A stretch of DNA of 64,000 nt from Rathayibacter sp. VKM Ac-2760 (GTDB lineage: Bacteria; Actinomycetota; Actinomycetes; Actinomycetales; Microbacteriaceae). Under the pieces are notes generated by a model. It worked only from the letters and a program-made list of their open reading frames with translations, did no database searches and was not told the origin of the DNA. The stretch spans positions 124,001 to 188,000 of the forward strand of contig NZ_CP047173.1 in NCBI RefSeq assembly GCF_009834185.1, given 5' to 3'. The position numbers were made by a program, and so were the translations under genes. Position 1 is the stretch's first letter. Each line of letters opens with the position of its first letter. This document shows, piece after piece, positions 25,217 to 33,504 of the stretch.

Positions 25217-25322
25217 CTGCTGGTCGAGTAGCCCCGCAGGGGCGTATCGAGACCCGCTGTCACCGGCACTCCAGGGGACGTGGATCTCCATACGCCCGCT
25301 CCGCGGGCTACTCGATCAGCAA
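25217..25322. repeat. Palindromic repeat family A, copy A3 (inverted relative to A4/A5)
   Basis: Reads CTGCTGGTCGAGTAGCCCCG ... GTATCGAGACCCGCTGTCAC ... GGCTACTCGATCAGCAAG. Its reverse complement shares the internal block GTGCCGGTGACAGCGGGTCT with copies A4 and A5, so it is an inverted sister copy, not just a similar palindrome. It fills the gap between the kinase promoter and the end of the next minus-strand gene. Confidence 0.85.
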
Positions 25323-25380
25323 GGTTCGGGCCGGTGTGCGGCCCGCTCGATCAGCAGCATGCCCGCGGGCCGGCCGCTCG

Positions 25381-26802
25381 TCAGTCGCGCCCGGTGATGC
25401 CCGCGGTCGACGCGATCACGTCGCCCATCTTCTTGCCGAGCGCCTCGTAGAACATCGACAGCGGGAACTCGTCGTCCAGCACCGCGTCGGTCAGCCCGCG
25501 CGGAGCACCGAGCAGCACCTCGTCCGGCAGCCCGCGCGCCCAGGCCGAGGCGGGATGCGGCGTGACGGTCGCCGCGACGAGCGCGTAGGCGGCGAGCCAG
25601 TGCGCGGTCTTCGGCCGGTCGATCGAGCGCCAGTAGAGCTCGTCGATCGCGTCGGAGAGGGCGACGACCACGTCCGCGACGCTGTCCCACTCGAAGGCGA
25701 GGCGGGTGTCGGTCCAGTGCAGCACGCCGTGCTGGTGCAGCCAGGCGAAGAGCAGCTGCCCGCCGAGCCCGTCGTAGTTGCGCACGCGCGAGCCGGTCAG
25801 CGGGAAGCGGAACAGGCGGTCGAAGAGGATCGCGTACTGCACCGAGCGCGAGCGCGCCGCGAGCGCCTCCTCGTCGTCGTCGCGCCGCTCCTGCCCCGCC
25901 AGGCGCCGCTCGATCGCGACCGCCTCGCGGAACGCGGTCAGGTCGCAGCGCAGCTCCTCCAGGGAGTAGAGGAAGAACGGCATCCGCTGCTTGATCATGA
26001 ACGGGTCGAAGGGGAGGTCGCCGCGCATGTGCGTGCGGTCGTGGATGAGGTCCCACATCACGAAGGCCTCCTCCGTGGCGCGCTGATCGGCGAGCATCCG
26101 GCGCGCGTCCTCCGGCAGCTCCAGCCGGGTGATCGCGGCGGCGGCCGAGACGACGCGGCGGAAGCGGGCGGCCTCGCGGTCGGCGAAGATCGCGCCCCAG
26201 GTGAAGGTCGGGATGCTCCGCATCGCGACGGTCTCCGGGAAGAGCACGGCGCTGTCGGTGTCGTAGCCGGCGGTGAAGTCGACGAAGCGCACCGGCACGA
26301 ACAGCGCGTTCGAGTAGTCGCCCGCCTCCAGCTCGGCGACGAACCGCGGCCAGACCACCTCGACCAGCACGGCCTCGACGTGCCGGTCGCGGCTGCCGTT
26401 CTGCGTGAGCATCGGGAAGACGACGAGGTGCCGCAGGCCGTCGATCCGGTCGAGCTGCGGCTGGAAGGCCTGCAGCGAGTCGAGGAAGTCGGGGACGCCG
26501 ACGCCCTCCGCGCTCCAGCGCTCGAAGTCGACGACGAGCGCCGCGAGGTAGGCGGCGTCGTGCGGGAAGGCGGGGGCGAGGGCGCGGATCGCGTCGACGA
26601 TGCACTCGATCTCGGCGCGCGCGTCTCCGAGGCGGTCGGGGTCGGCGAGGGAGCCGTCCTTCGCCTGCAGTGGCTGGAGCGCCGTGGCGGCGGCCTTGAG
26701 GCGGAGCCAGTCGCGGGAGGTCTCGATCCGGTCCTCGACGACCTCGGGTTCTCCGACGACGGTGCTCCGCCCGACTGGGGCGCTCTGCACGAATTGCGAC
26801 AT
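25381..26802 (-). CDS. Large conserved actinobacterial protein of unknown function (DUF6421-like)
   Basis: A 473-residue soluble protein; it resembles proteins annotated as DUF6421 in actinobacteria, though I cannot confirm that here. Notable segments are VVFPMLTQNGSRDRHVEAVL near residue 120, MWDLIHDRTHMRGDLPFDPF near residue 260, and FPLSMFYEALGKKMGDVIAS near the end. The HDRTHMRGD stretch, with clustered His, Asp and Arg, looks like a metal or nucleotide site, but this is a guess. ATG 26802 has AGGAGGA (26808-26814, minus strand) 5 nt away. Confidence 0.75.
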   Translation of the reverse strand: MSQFVQSAPVGRSTVVGEPEVVEDRIETSRDWLRLKAAATALQPLQAKDGSLADPDRLGDARAEIECIVDAIRALAPAFPHDAAYLAALVVDFERWSAEGVGVPDFLDSLQAFQPQLDRIDGLRHLVVFPMLTQNGSRDRHVEAVLVEVVWPRFVAELEAGDYSNALFVPVRFVDFTAGYDTDSAVLFPETVAMRSIPTFTWGAIFADREAARFRRVVSAAAAITRLELPEDARRMLADQRATEEAFVMWDLIHDRTHMRGDLPFDPFMIKQRMPFFLYSLEELRCDLTAFREAVAIERRLAGQERRDDDEEALAARSRSVQYAILFDRLFRFPLTGSRVRNYDGLGGQLLFAWLHQHGVLHWTDTRLAFEWDSVADVVVALSDAIDELYWRSIDRPKTAHWLAAYALVAATVTPHPASAWARGLPDEVLLGAPRGLTDAVLDDEFPLSMFYEALGKKMGDVIASTAGITGRD

Positions 26803-27186
26803 GGTGATCCTCCTCACGCTCGAATATCCAAGGGATCGGGCTCGACTCGGCCCGACTTCGAGCGTAGGCGGGGGATCGCGCGCTTTTCTTGCGTGAGGCC
26901 GGAGCGAATCCGCGAGCTCGGCGATCCTCGCGCAGGACTCCGCCGCAATCGGCGACCCGCACGCTTCCCGCGCGTCGTATCAGCGCGACACCAGCCTTTT
27001 CGCAGCTAGGACCCCCCTTCCGGGGCTACATTCTCCAAGGTTCTGCCAAGGCTCCTCACGGGGGTCGAAGATAGGTCGGACATCACGGCCGCACTCACCC
27101 AGCGGCCATCCGATCGATACGACGCTCCGAACACCTGGCGGAGCGGCGAGGACGTCGGTCCATCCTGAGAGAGAGGATCGGATCGC
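26803..27186. other. 384-bp divergent intergenic region with relatively AT-rich patches
   Basis: No gene is seen. It drives two divergent genes. On the minus strand GATATT (26828-26823) may be the -10 of the unknown gene, with CGGGCTCGACTCGGCCCG (26836-26853) just upstream as a possible operator. On the plus strand TACATT at 27027-27032 could be a -10, followed by CCAAGGTTCTGCCAAGG (two CCAAGG copies) and a leader of roughly 150 nt. It is unusually long and less GC-rich than the other gaps. Confidence 0.4.
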
Positions 27187-27723
27187 GTGACGGGACCCGA
27201 ACCCGGAAGCGACCACAGAACAGTCAGCATCGATCAGCAGTCCGAGACCGTCCGCCTCCTGCCCTGGCCGCAGGCGGATCCCGCCGAACTCCGCAGTGCT
27301 CTCGCGGAGTCGGACGACGGTCTCGAGACCGAAGGCGAGTTCCTCGACCGGCACCACCGCTACCTGCGCGGCTGGGCCGAGGGGAGCGCGTTCTTCTACG
27401 CGATCGAGCTCGACGGGCACTGCGTCGGCTCCATCGGCTATTGGTACGGCCATTCCCGCGGCGGCGTCGCGTACGAGACGGGCTGGAGCATCGCTCCCGA
27501 GGCCCGCGACCGCCGCATCGTCGCGCGCTCGGTGCGCCTGCTCCTCGAGGAGGCGGCGGTGTTCCCGATGCCGCGCTTCGTGCACGCGTTCGTCCCCGCG
27601 GACGACGCCGAGGACAGCGCGATCTGCGTGGAGGCCGGCTTCGACCGCATCGACGTCGTGGAGGCGGGTGACCCGCCCGCCCTCTACGCCGACTGGGCCT
27701 TCGACCTGGCCGACGTGGCGTAG
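27187..27723 (+). CDS. GNAT family acetyltransferase with atypical CoA loop
   Basis: A 178-residue RimJ/RimL-like acetyltransferase: GHCVGSIGYWYGHSRGGVAY and YETGWSIAPEARDRRIVARS align with the family's central strands. The acetyl-CoA loop, usually R-G-x-G-[IL]-[AG], reads RDRRIVA here, so both glycines are replaced. Either CoA binding differs or the enzyme is weak. The start is GTG 27187 after GAGAGAGGA. There is no close neighbour on the same strand. Confidence 0.72.
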   Translation: MTGPEPGSDHRTVSIDQQSETVRLLPWPQADPAELRSALAESDDGLETEGEFLDRHHRYLRGWAEGSAFFYAIELDGHCVGSIGYWYGHSRGGVAYETGWSIAPEARDRRIVARSVRLLLEEAAVFPMPRFVHAFVPADDAEDSAICVEAGFDRIDVVEAGDPPALYADWAFDLADVA

Positions 27724-27769
27724 TCCTCAGCACCGAAGCTCCCTCCTACCGCGGCGCCGGGCCGATTCG

Positions 27770-27874
27770 TGCTGATCGAGTAGCCCGCGGAGCGGGCGTA
27801 TCGAGATCCACCTCCGCCGGACGTGCCGGTGACAGCGGGTCTCGATACGCCCCTGCGGGGCTACTCGACCAGCA
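27770..27874. repeat. Palindromic repeat family A, copy A4
   Basis: Reads TGCTGATCGAGTAGCCCGCG ... GTATCGAGATCCACC ... GGGTCTCGATACGCCCC ... GGCTACTCGACCAGCA. It is nearly identical to A5, located 114 bp to the right in the same orientation; only a single internal base (GGACG versus GGGCG) was seen to differ. Together they fill most of the 418-bp gap 27724-28141 between convergent genes. Confidence 0.88.
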
Positions 27875-27905
27875 GGAGGGGACGGAACGTCAGCTGATCG
27901 TGCCC

Positions 27906-27927
27906 CTCATCGCCCATCAGCGATGAG
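27906..27927. terminator. Small hairpin between repeats A4 and A5
   Basis: CTCATCGC (27906-27913) and GCGATGAG (27920-27927) form a perfect 8-bp stem with a 6-nt loop, midway between the two A copies and between convergent genes. Nothing else is recognisable in the spacer. Confidence 0.35.
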
Positions 27928-27987
27928 ACCCTCGCGCAGCTGATGTTCTGTCATCGGGACCGCTCAGCGACGATCGCGGGAGGTCCT

Positions 27988-28092
27988 TGCTGATCGAGTA
28001 GCCCGCGGAGCGGGCGTATCGAGATCCACCTCCGCCGGGCGTGCCGGTGACAGCGGGTCTCGATACGCCCCTGCGGGGCTACTCGACCAGCG
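27988..28092. repeat. Palindromic repeat family A, copy A5
   Basis: Direct, near-identical duplicate of A4 with the same arm order. It ends about 50 bp from the stop of the minus-strand hydrolase gene. Such near-identity over about 100 bp implies recent duplication or gene conversion. Confidence 0.88.
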
Positions 28093-28141
28093 AGGGCGTC
28101 GTCGCGGGAGCCGGTGCGGTTCCCGCTGACGGCGGCCCGCG

Positions 28142-28957
28142 TCAGAGGCGGTGCGCCGCCAGCCACGGGCGCAGCACGTCGAGGAACTCGCCCGGGTGCT
28201 CGAGGCTCGGGAGGTGGGCCGCGGTCTCGAAGACGTGGCCGGCCGCGTCCGGGACGGTCTCGACGAGGTGCTCGAAGACGGGGAACGACTCCGAGATGTC
28301 GTGTGCGCCGACCATCACCAGCGTCGGCGCCGTGAGATCGACGAGACGGTCGTAGGCGGGGGGCTCGATCGCGATCGGCCGCGGCTTCTCGGTCTCGTGG
28401 CCGCTCCGGCCGCGGGCCAGCTCGCGCACCGTCTCGACGAACGCGGGATCGAGCGAGGCGGGGTCGCGCTCGGGCCCGAACGCCCACAGCTCCGCCTCCA
28501 TCCGGGCGACGCGCTCAGGGTCGCCGGTGGTCAGCGCCGTGTCGATCTCGTCGAAGCGGCGGTCCTCCTCCGCGGTCAGCTCGGGGTAGGGGAAGCCGCC
28601 CACTCCGGCGCAGATCAGCACCAGACCGGTGACCCGGTCGGGGTGCTCGAGGGTCAGGTCGAGCACGAGGGATCCGCCGCGGGAGCAGCCGATCGCGGTC
28701 GCGCGCTCGACACCGAGGTGCTCGAGCACGTCCAGGGCGTCCTGCCGCTCGTCGTAGTCGACGTCCTCGGTCCGGCTCTCGCCGAAGCCGCGGGAGTCGT
28801 AGCGGACGACGAGGTGGTCCTCCGCGAGCGCGGGGACGACCGGGTCCCACATCCGCAGGTCGGCGACGCCCGCGTGCACGAGCAGGAGGGCGGGAGCGGA
28901 GGCGCGGCCGTCGGCCTCCCAGTGGAGGCTCCCGCCGGGAACGTCGAGATGCGGCAT
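28142..28957 (-). CDS. Alpha/beta fold hydrolase
   Basis: A 271-residue hydrolase of the proline-iminopeptidase/haloperoxidase-like group. Motifs: LLLVHAGVADLRMWDPVV (oxyanion strand, with Ala replacing the usual Gly after HisAla), RYDSRGFGES, nucleophile elbow IGCSRGGSL near residue 91, and HLPSLEHP near residue 250 with the catalytic His. ATG 28957 is preceded on the minus strand by TACCGT (complement of 28964-28969) with a 6-nt gap, a leaderless start. Substrate unknown. Confidence 0.85.
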   Translation of the reverse strand: MPHLDVPGGSLHWEADGRASAPALLLVHAGVADLRMWDPVVPALAEDHLVVRYDSRGFGESRTEDVDYDERQDALDVLEHLGVERATAIGCSRGGSLVLDLTLEHPDRVTGLVLICAGVGGFPYPELTAEEDRRFDEIDTALTTGDPERVARMEAELWAFGPERDPASLDPAFVETVRELARGRSGHETEKPRPIAIEPPAYDRLVDLTAPTLVMVGAHDISESFPVFEHLVETVPDAAGHVFETAAHLPSLEHPGEFLDVLRPWLAAHRL

Positions 28958-29090
28958 GCGCCCACGGTAGGCGCGCCTCCGCGGTGGTGCAACGACCGGC
29001 GCCTCCTAGGCTGGAGGCGGTGCGCCCGATCCGCGGCGACGATCCCCGCCAGCGAGCCGCCCGGCTCCGCCCGATCAGACGGAGGACGCC

Positions 29091-30011
29091 GTGGAGGGAG
29101 TGCTCACCGGCTTCGCCATCATCGGCACGGTCATCGCGGTCGGCTACCTGATCGCGCGGTTCGGCCTGGTGCCGCCCGAGGGCCGCGCCGTCCTCACGCG
29201 GATCGCCTTCTTCGTCACCACGCCGGCGCTGCTGTTCACGGTGCTCGCGCGGGCCGACGTGACGGTGCTGTTCTCCTCCTTCCTCCTGGTGTCGCTGATC
29301 GCGGTCGCGGTGGTCGCCCTGCTCTACGTGCTCGCCTCGCGGCTCTTCTTCCGTCGATCGCTGCCGGAGACGGTCATCGGCACCGCCGCCTCGTCGTACG
29401 TGAACGCCAACAACATCGGCCTCCCGGTGGCTATCTACGTGCTCGGCGACCCGCAGTGGGTCGCGCCGACGCTGCTGCTGCAGCTGCTCCTGCTCGCGCC
29501 GACGATCCTGACGCTGCTCGACGTGTCGACGAGCGGGCGCGCCTCGGTGCGCGGGATCCTCACCCAGCCGCTTCGGAACCCGATGATCATCGCCTCGGCG
29601 CTCGGCCTGGTCGTCTCCGTGACCGGAGTGCAGCTGCCGGCGCCGGTGCTCGAGCCGTTCTCGATCATCGGCAACGCGTCGATCCCGCTCGTGCTGATGG
29701 CGTTCGGCATGTCGTTGCGCGGGCAGCGCCCCCTCGAGCCCGGCCCCGGCCGCGTCGAGGTGGCCGTCGCCTCGCTGCTCAAGACGCTGGTGATGCCCGC
29801 GACCGCCTACCTGCTCGGCCGCTTCGCCTTCGCGCTCGACGCGGAGCACCTCTTCGCGGTGACGGTCACGGCCGCGCTGCCGACCGCGCAGAACATCTTC
29901 AACTTCGCCTCGCGCTACGACCGCGGCGTCGCCGTGGCGCGGGACACGGCCCTGGTGACCACCGTCACGGCGGTCCCGGTCCTCATCGCCGTGTCCCTCC
30001 TCCTGGGTTGA
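29091..30011 (+). CDS. AEC family transporter (auxin efflux carrier-like)
   Basis: A 306-residue membrane protein with about ten membrane segments in two similar halves, typical of the AEC family. Members export or import small organic acids such as malate, or related compounds. Marks include VNANNIGLPVAIYVLGD near residue 105 and SIPLVLMAFGMSL in the second half. GTG 29091 has GGAGGACG just upstream; a TAGGCT at 29007-29012 suggests a leader of about 70 nt. Substrate unknown. Confidence 0.87.
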   Translation: MEGVLTGFAIIGTVIAVGYLIARFGLVPPEGRAVLTRIAFFVTTPALLFTVLARADVTVLFSSFLLVSLIAVAVVALLYVLASRLFFRRSLPETVIGTAASSYVNANNIGLPVAIYVLGDPQWVAPTLLLQLLLLAPTILTLLDVSTSGRASVRGILTQPLRNPMIIASALGLVVSVTGVQLPAPVLEPFSIIGNASIPLVLMAFGMSLRGQRPLEPGPGRVEVAVASLLKTLVMPATAYLLGRFAFALDAEHLFAVTVTAALPTAQNIFNFASRYDRGVAVARDTALVTTVTAVPVLIAVSLLLG

Positions 30012-30064
30012 CGACGGCGCCGGTCGACCGCCGCGCCCGGGCGGGCGTCGCTTAGGCTCTCCGG

Positions 30065-31912
30065 ATGAGCACCACGACGACCTCCTCTCGCCGCGCCTCC
30101 GGCACCCCTCGCCGCCGCCGACGGGGCCTCTGGATCACCCTGACCGTCCTCCTGGTCCTCGTGATCGGCGCGGTCGTCGCCGTGTTCCTCGCGGTGCTGA
30201 CCTACGACAAGGCCATGACGGTGCGTGCCAAGCTCACCTCCGCGATCCCGCTGGTCTCGCAGGTCGCCGACCAGCTCACCGGCTTCGACACGGCGGGCGC
30301 CGAGTCGACCGCCGGCCAGATCGCGACCCTCACCGGCGAGGCGCGCGACGAGACCGACGACGGAGTGTGGCGCGTGATGGAGATCGTGCCGTTCCTCGGC
30401 CCGAACCTCTCGGCCGTGCGCGCCGCGACCGAGATCGCCGACGACGTCTCCGCGAAGATCGTCACCCCGCTCTCCTCCACCTCGCTCGACGTGCTCAAGC
30501 CGGTCGACGGCCGGATCGACATCGCCGCGATCACCGACCTCTCCGACAAGATCACCGTCGCCAAGGGCGTCGTCGACGAGGCTCAGGCACGCGTCGAGGG
30601 GATCGACCGGGGCGCCCTCGTGCCGCAGGTCGCCTCCGCGCTCGACGCGTTCGCCCCGCAGCTCGAGACGGCGACCAGCGCGATGGACCAGGTGCAGCCG
30701 ATCACCGCGATCCTCCCGGATGCGCTCGGCGCCAGCGGACCGCGCAGCTACCTCGTGCTCTTCCAGAACCTGGCCGAGGCGCAGGCCCTGGGCGGCGGCG
30801 CCTCCTCGGTGATGCAGCTGAACGTCGACGGCGGGGCGATCTCGGTCGGCACCCAGCAGTCGAGCCAGGACTTCCGCGATCTTCAGCCGGTCACCGTCGA
30901 CCAGAGCGCGCTCGACACCTTCGGCGGCAACCTCGCCACCACGTTCAACGTGTCGACCAGCCGACCCGACTTCCCCACCGCCTCCTCGATCGCGACGCAG
31001 TTCTGGGCGCAGAAGTTCCCCGGGCAGAAGATCGACGGCGTGCTCGCGATCGACCCGGTCGCGCTGCAGTACCTGCTCGCCTCGACCGGTCCGGTGACGC
31101 TCGCCGACGGCACCGAGCTGACCAGCGAGAACACCGTCTCGACGCTGCTCAACAAGGTCTACTTCCGCTACTCGGCGGCGACGGTGGCGGACGAGACCGA
31201 CGCGTTCTTCTCGGAGGCCAGCGCGACCATCCTCGGCAAGATCCTCGGCGGCGACATGGAGCCCTCGAAGATGCTGCCGGCCGTCGTGAAGGCCGTCGGC
31301 GAGAGCCGGATCCTGGCCTTCAGCACCGATCCGGAGGAGCAGGCGCTGATCGCGCCGACCCCGATCGCGGGTGTCCTGCCGACGGACAACGCGGACACGA
31401 CGACCACCGGCGTCTTCTTCCAGGACGCCTCGATCGGCTCGAAGATGGACTACTACCTCGACACCGCGGTCACCCAGTCGAGCACGAACCGCTGCGCCGC
31501 GGGCGGCACGAGCTTCTCCACGCAGGTCACGCTGACCAACACCACCACCGAGAAGGTGGCGCGCACGCTGCCGAAGTACGTGGCGGCGAACGGCGGCAAC
31601 CGCTTCCCGCTCGGCGACTTCGTCACCAACGTCTACGTCTACGGCCCTCCCGGCACGACGACCTCGCAGGCGCAGGCCTCCTGGTCCGACCCGCTCGGCG
31701 ATTCGGCCCGCGTGTCCGACCCGACCGACGACCTCGGCCGGCCGGTCGCGCGCGTCTCGGTGCAGCTCGCTCCCGGCGAGTCCACGACGGTCACGGTCGG
31801 CTTCACGGCCGCCGACCCCGCGGCGACCTTCGGCGAGCAGGCGCTCCGCGTCACGCCGATGATCAACAAGACCGAGGTGACGCTCGCGGAGGACCCGACC
31901 TGCGCCGGCTGA
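30065..31912 (+). CDS. DUF4012 family membrane-anchored protein
   Basis: A 615-residue protein with a basic cytoplasmic tail (RRRASGTPRRRRRG style), one membrane segment near residues 22-45, and a large extracellular part. DUF4012 features are YLVLFQNLAEAQALGG near residue 235 and GVLAIDPVALQYLLASTGPV near residue 345. The family is common in actinobacteria and often lies near cell-surface polysaccharide genes, but its role is unknown; no such genes are here. ATG 30065 follows TAGGCT (30053-30058) by 6 nt, a leaderless start. Confidence 0.88.
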   Translation: MSTTTTSSRRASGTPRRRRRGLWITLTVLLVLVIGAVVAVFLAVLTYDKAMTVRAKLTSAIPLVSQVADQLTGFDTAGAESTAGQIATLTGEARDETDDGVWRVMEIVPFLGPNLSAVRAATEIADDVSAKIVTPLSSTSLDVLKPVDGRIDIAAITDLSDKITVAKGVVDEAQARVEGIDRGALVPQVASALDAFAPQLETATSAMDQVQPITAILPDALGASGPRSYLVLFQNLAEAQALGGGASSVMQLNVDGGAISVGTQQSSQDFRDLQPVTVDQSALDTFGGNLATTFNVSTSRPDFPTASSIATQFWAQKFPGQKIDGVLAIDPVALQYLLASTGPVTLADGTELTSENTVSTLLNKVYFRYSAATVADETDAFFSEASATILGKILGGDMEPSKMLPAVVKAVGESRILAFSTDPEEQALIAPTPIAGVLPTDNADTTTTGVFFQDASIGSKMDYYLDTAVTQSSTNRCAAGGTSFSTQVTLTNTTTEKVARTLPKYVAANGGNRFPLGDFVTNVYVYGPPGTTTSQAQASWSDPLGDSARVSDPTDDLGRPVARVSVQLAPGESTTVTVGFTAADPAATFGEQALRVTPMINKTEVTLAEDPTCAG

Positions 31913-31922
31913 CGCGCGGCCC

Positions 31923-31956
31923 GATCCCCGGCTACGCCAGCGCGGAGCCGGGGATC
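31923..31956. terminator. Bidirectional hairpin at a convergent gene end
   Basis: GATCCCCGGCT (31923-31933) pairs perfectly with AGCCGGGGATC (31946-31956) around a 12-nt loop. It overlaps the last codons and the stop of the minus-strand gene and starts 11 nt after the DUF4012 stop. Confidence 0.65.
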
Positions 31957-32435
31957 GAGCTCGTGACGAGCCAGGAGGCGAGGAACGCCGCGCCGACGCA
32001 GAGCACGAAGCCGACGATCGGGATCCAGAACACCCGACGGCCGACGAGGTAGCGGACGACCGTCACACCCACGGCGATCAGCGTCAGGATCGGCGGGCCG
32101 AGCAGGGCGAGCGAGACGCCCCAGTCGATCCGGTCGTAGTCGCAGGCGATGTTCTGCCCCTCGCACTGCGCGGGGAAGACGGCGAGGATCGCGGCGAGGT
32201 ACCCGAGCACCACGCAGAGCAGCCCGAGCGCGAGGGAGCCGAGGATCGAGAGCACGAGGTCCCAGCGGCGGCGCAGCGGCTTGCCGGCCGCGAAGGTCTC
32301 GCGGACCGAGCGGTACGCCTCGGTGCGGAACTCGTCGTGCGCGCGCGCCACGGCCGGCCGGCTCGCGGCGGCGCGCTGCGCGGTGGGGCCGGCCGGGGCG
32401 TCGGCGCGGGCGCGCTTCTTCTTCGAGGAGGCCAC
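31932..32435 (-). CDS. Small multi-pass membrane protein, function unknown
   Basis: A 167-residue protein with a basic N-terminal tail (SSKKKRARAD) and three or four membrane segments: LVLSILGSLALGLLCVVLG, SLALLGPPILTLIAVGVTVV and IPIVGFVLCVGAAFLASWLV. Two Cys (CEGQNIAC) lie in an outside loop. It has no family I can name. GTG 32435 is 2 bp after the exonuclease stop, so it is likely translated from the same mRNA. Confidence 0.72.
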   Translation of the reverse strand: MASSKKKRARADAPAGPTAQRAAASRPAVARAHDEFRTEAYRSVRETFAAGKPLRRRWDLVLSILGSLALGLLCVVLGYLAAILAVFPAQCEGQNIACDYDRIDWGVSLALLGPPILTLIAVGVTVVRYLVGRRVFWIPIVGFVLCVGAAFLASWLVTSSIPGSALA

Positions 32436-32437
32436 GG

Positions 32438-33277
32438 TCAGAAGATCATCGGTCGGTCGTCGTCGAGCGAGGTGTCGAGATCGAGGTCGACCACCACGGG
32501 CACGTGGTCGCTCGGGGCGTCGCCCTTGCGCTCGTTCCGGTGGATCGACGCGCCCGTCACCAGGTCGCCGAAGGCGCGCGAGCCGAGCACGAAGTCGATC
32601 CGCAGCCCCTCGTTGCGCGGGAAGCGCAGCTGCTTGTAGTCCCAGTAGGTGTAGCCCTCGGGCACGAGCGGGCGCACCACGTCGTGCAGGCCGGCGGCGG
32701 TGAAGGCCTCGAAGGCGGCGCGCTCCTCGGGCGAGACGTGCGTGGATCCGGGGCCGAGCGTCGGGTCGCCGACGTCGCTGTCGAGCGGAGCGACGTTCCA
32801 GTCGCCGACCAGCGCGAGCGGCAGGTCGGGCTCGGCCGCGAGCCAGGCGCGGGTGCTCGCCTCGAGCGCGGCGAACCACTCGAGCTTGTAGTGCCAGTGC
32901 GGGTCGCCGACCGCGCGGCCGTTGGGCACGTAGAGGCTCCAGACGCGTACGCCGTCGACCGTCGCGCCGATCGCGCGGGCCTCGAGCGGGAAGGAGCCGT
33001 CGGCGGCGGGCTCCTTGGCGAAGCCGGGCATGCCGGGGAAGCCGACCCGGACGTCCTCCATCGGCAGACGGGAGGCGATGCCGACGCCGTTCCACTGGCT
33101 GAGCCCGACCATCTCGACGTGGTAGCCCGCCTGGGCGAAGGCCTCGTGCGGGAACTGCTCGGGCTTGCACTTGAGCTCCTGCATGGCGAGGACGTCGACG
33201 TCCTCGCGCACCAGCCAGTCGACGACGCGGCCGGTGCGGGCCCGGATGGAGTTCACGTTCCAGGTGGCGATGCGCAT
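32438..33277 (-). CDS. xth: Exodeoxyribonuclease III (AP endonuclease)
   Basis: A 279-residue repair nuclease that cuts at abasic sites and trims 3' ends. Family residues are clear: MRIATWNVNSIRAR at the start, the metal Glu in LAMQELKCKPEQFP, LALVGDWNVAPLDSDV near residue 150, RIDFVLGSRAF, and the catalytic SDHVPVVVDLD near the C-terminus. ATG 33277 has TAGACT (complement of 33284-33289) 6 nt upstream, leaderless. A small membrane protein is encoded immediately downstream. Confidence 0.94.
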   Translation of the reverse strand: MRIATWNVNSIRARTGRVVDWLVREDVDVLAMQELKCKPEQFPHEAFAQAGYHVEMVGLSQWNGVGIASRLPMEDVRVGFPGMPGFAKEPAADGSFPLEARAIGATVDGVRVWSLYVPNGRAVGDPHWHYKLEWFAALEASTRAWLAAEPDLPLALVGDWNVAPLDSDVGDPTLGPGSTHVSPEERAAFEAFTAAGLHDVVRPLVPEGYTYWDYKQLRFPRNEGLRIDFVLGSRAFGDLVTGASIHRNERKGDAPSDHVPVVVDLDLDTSLDDDRPMIF

Positions 33278-33504
33278 TCCGGAAGTCTAGGAGCCGCCGC
33301 CGACACGACTCCTGCACGCGCCTCAGGCGGCCCCCTCCCCCCGAAGACGGATTGCGGAACCGGTGTCGGTGGTCGATGGTTGTCTTGCGCCGTCCCAGAA
33401 GCGGCCGCTCCTCCGCGCCGCTCGGTCCGAGCCCCGAAGCCCCGGCCGTCCCCGCTCCAGCCCGTTCCGGCTGGGCCCCCGCTCCGCTCCCGTCCGGAGG
33501 ACCC

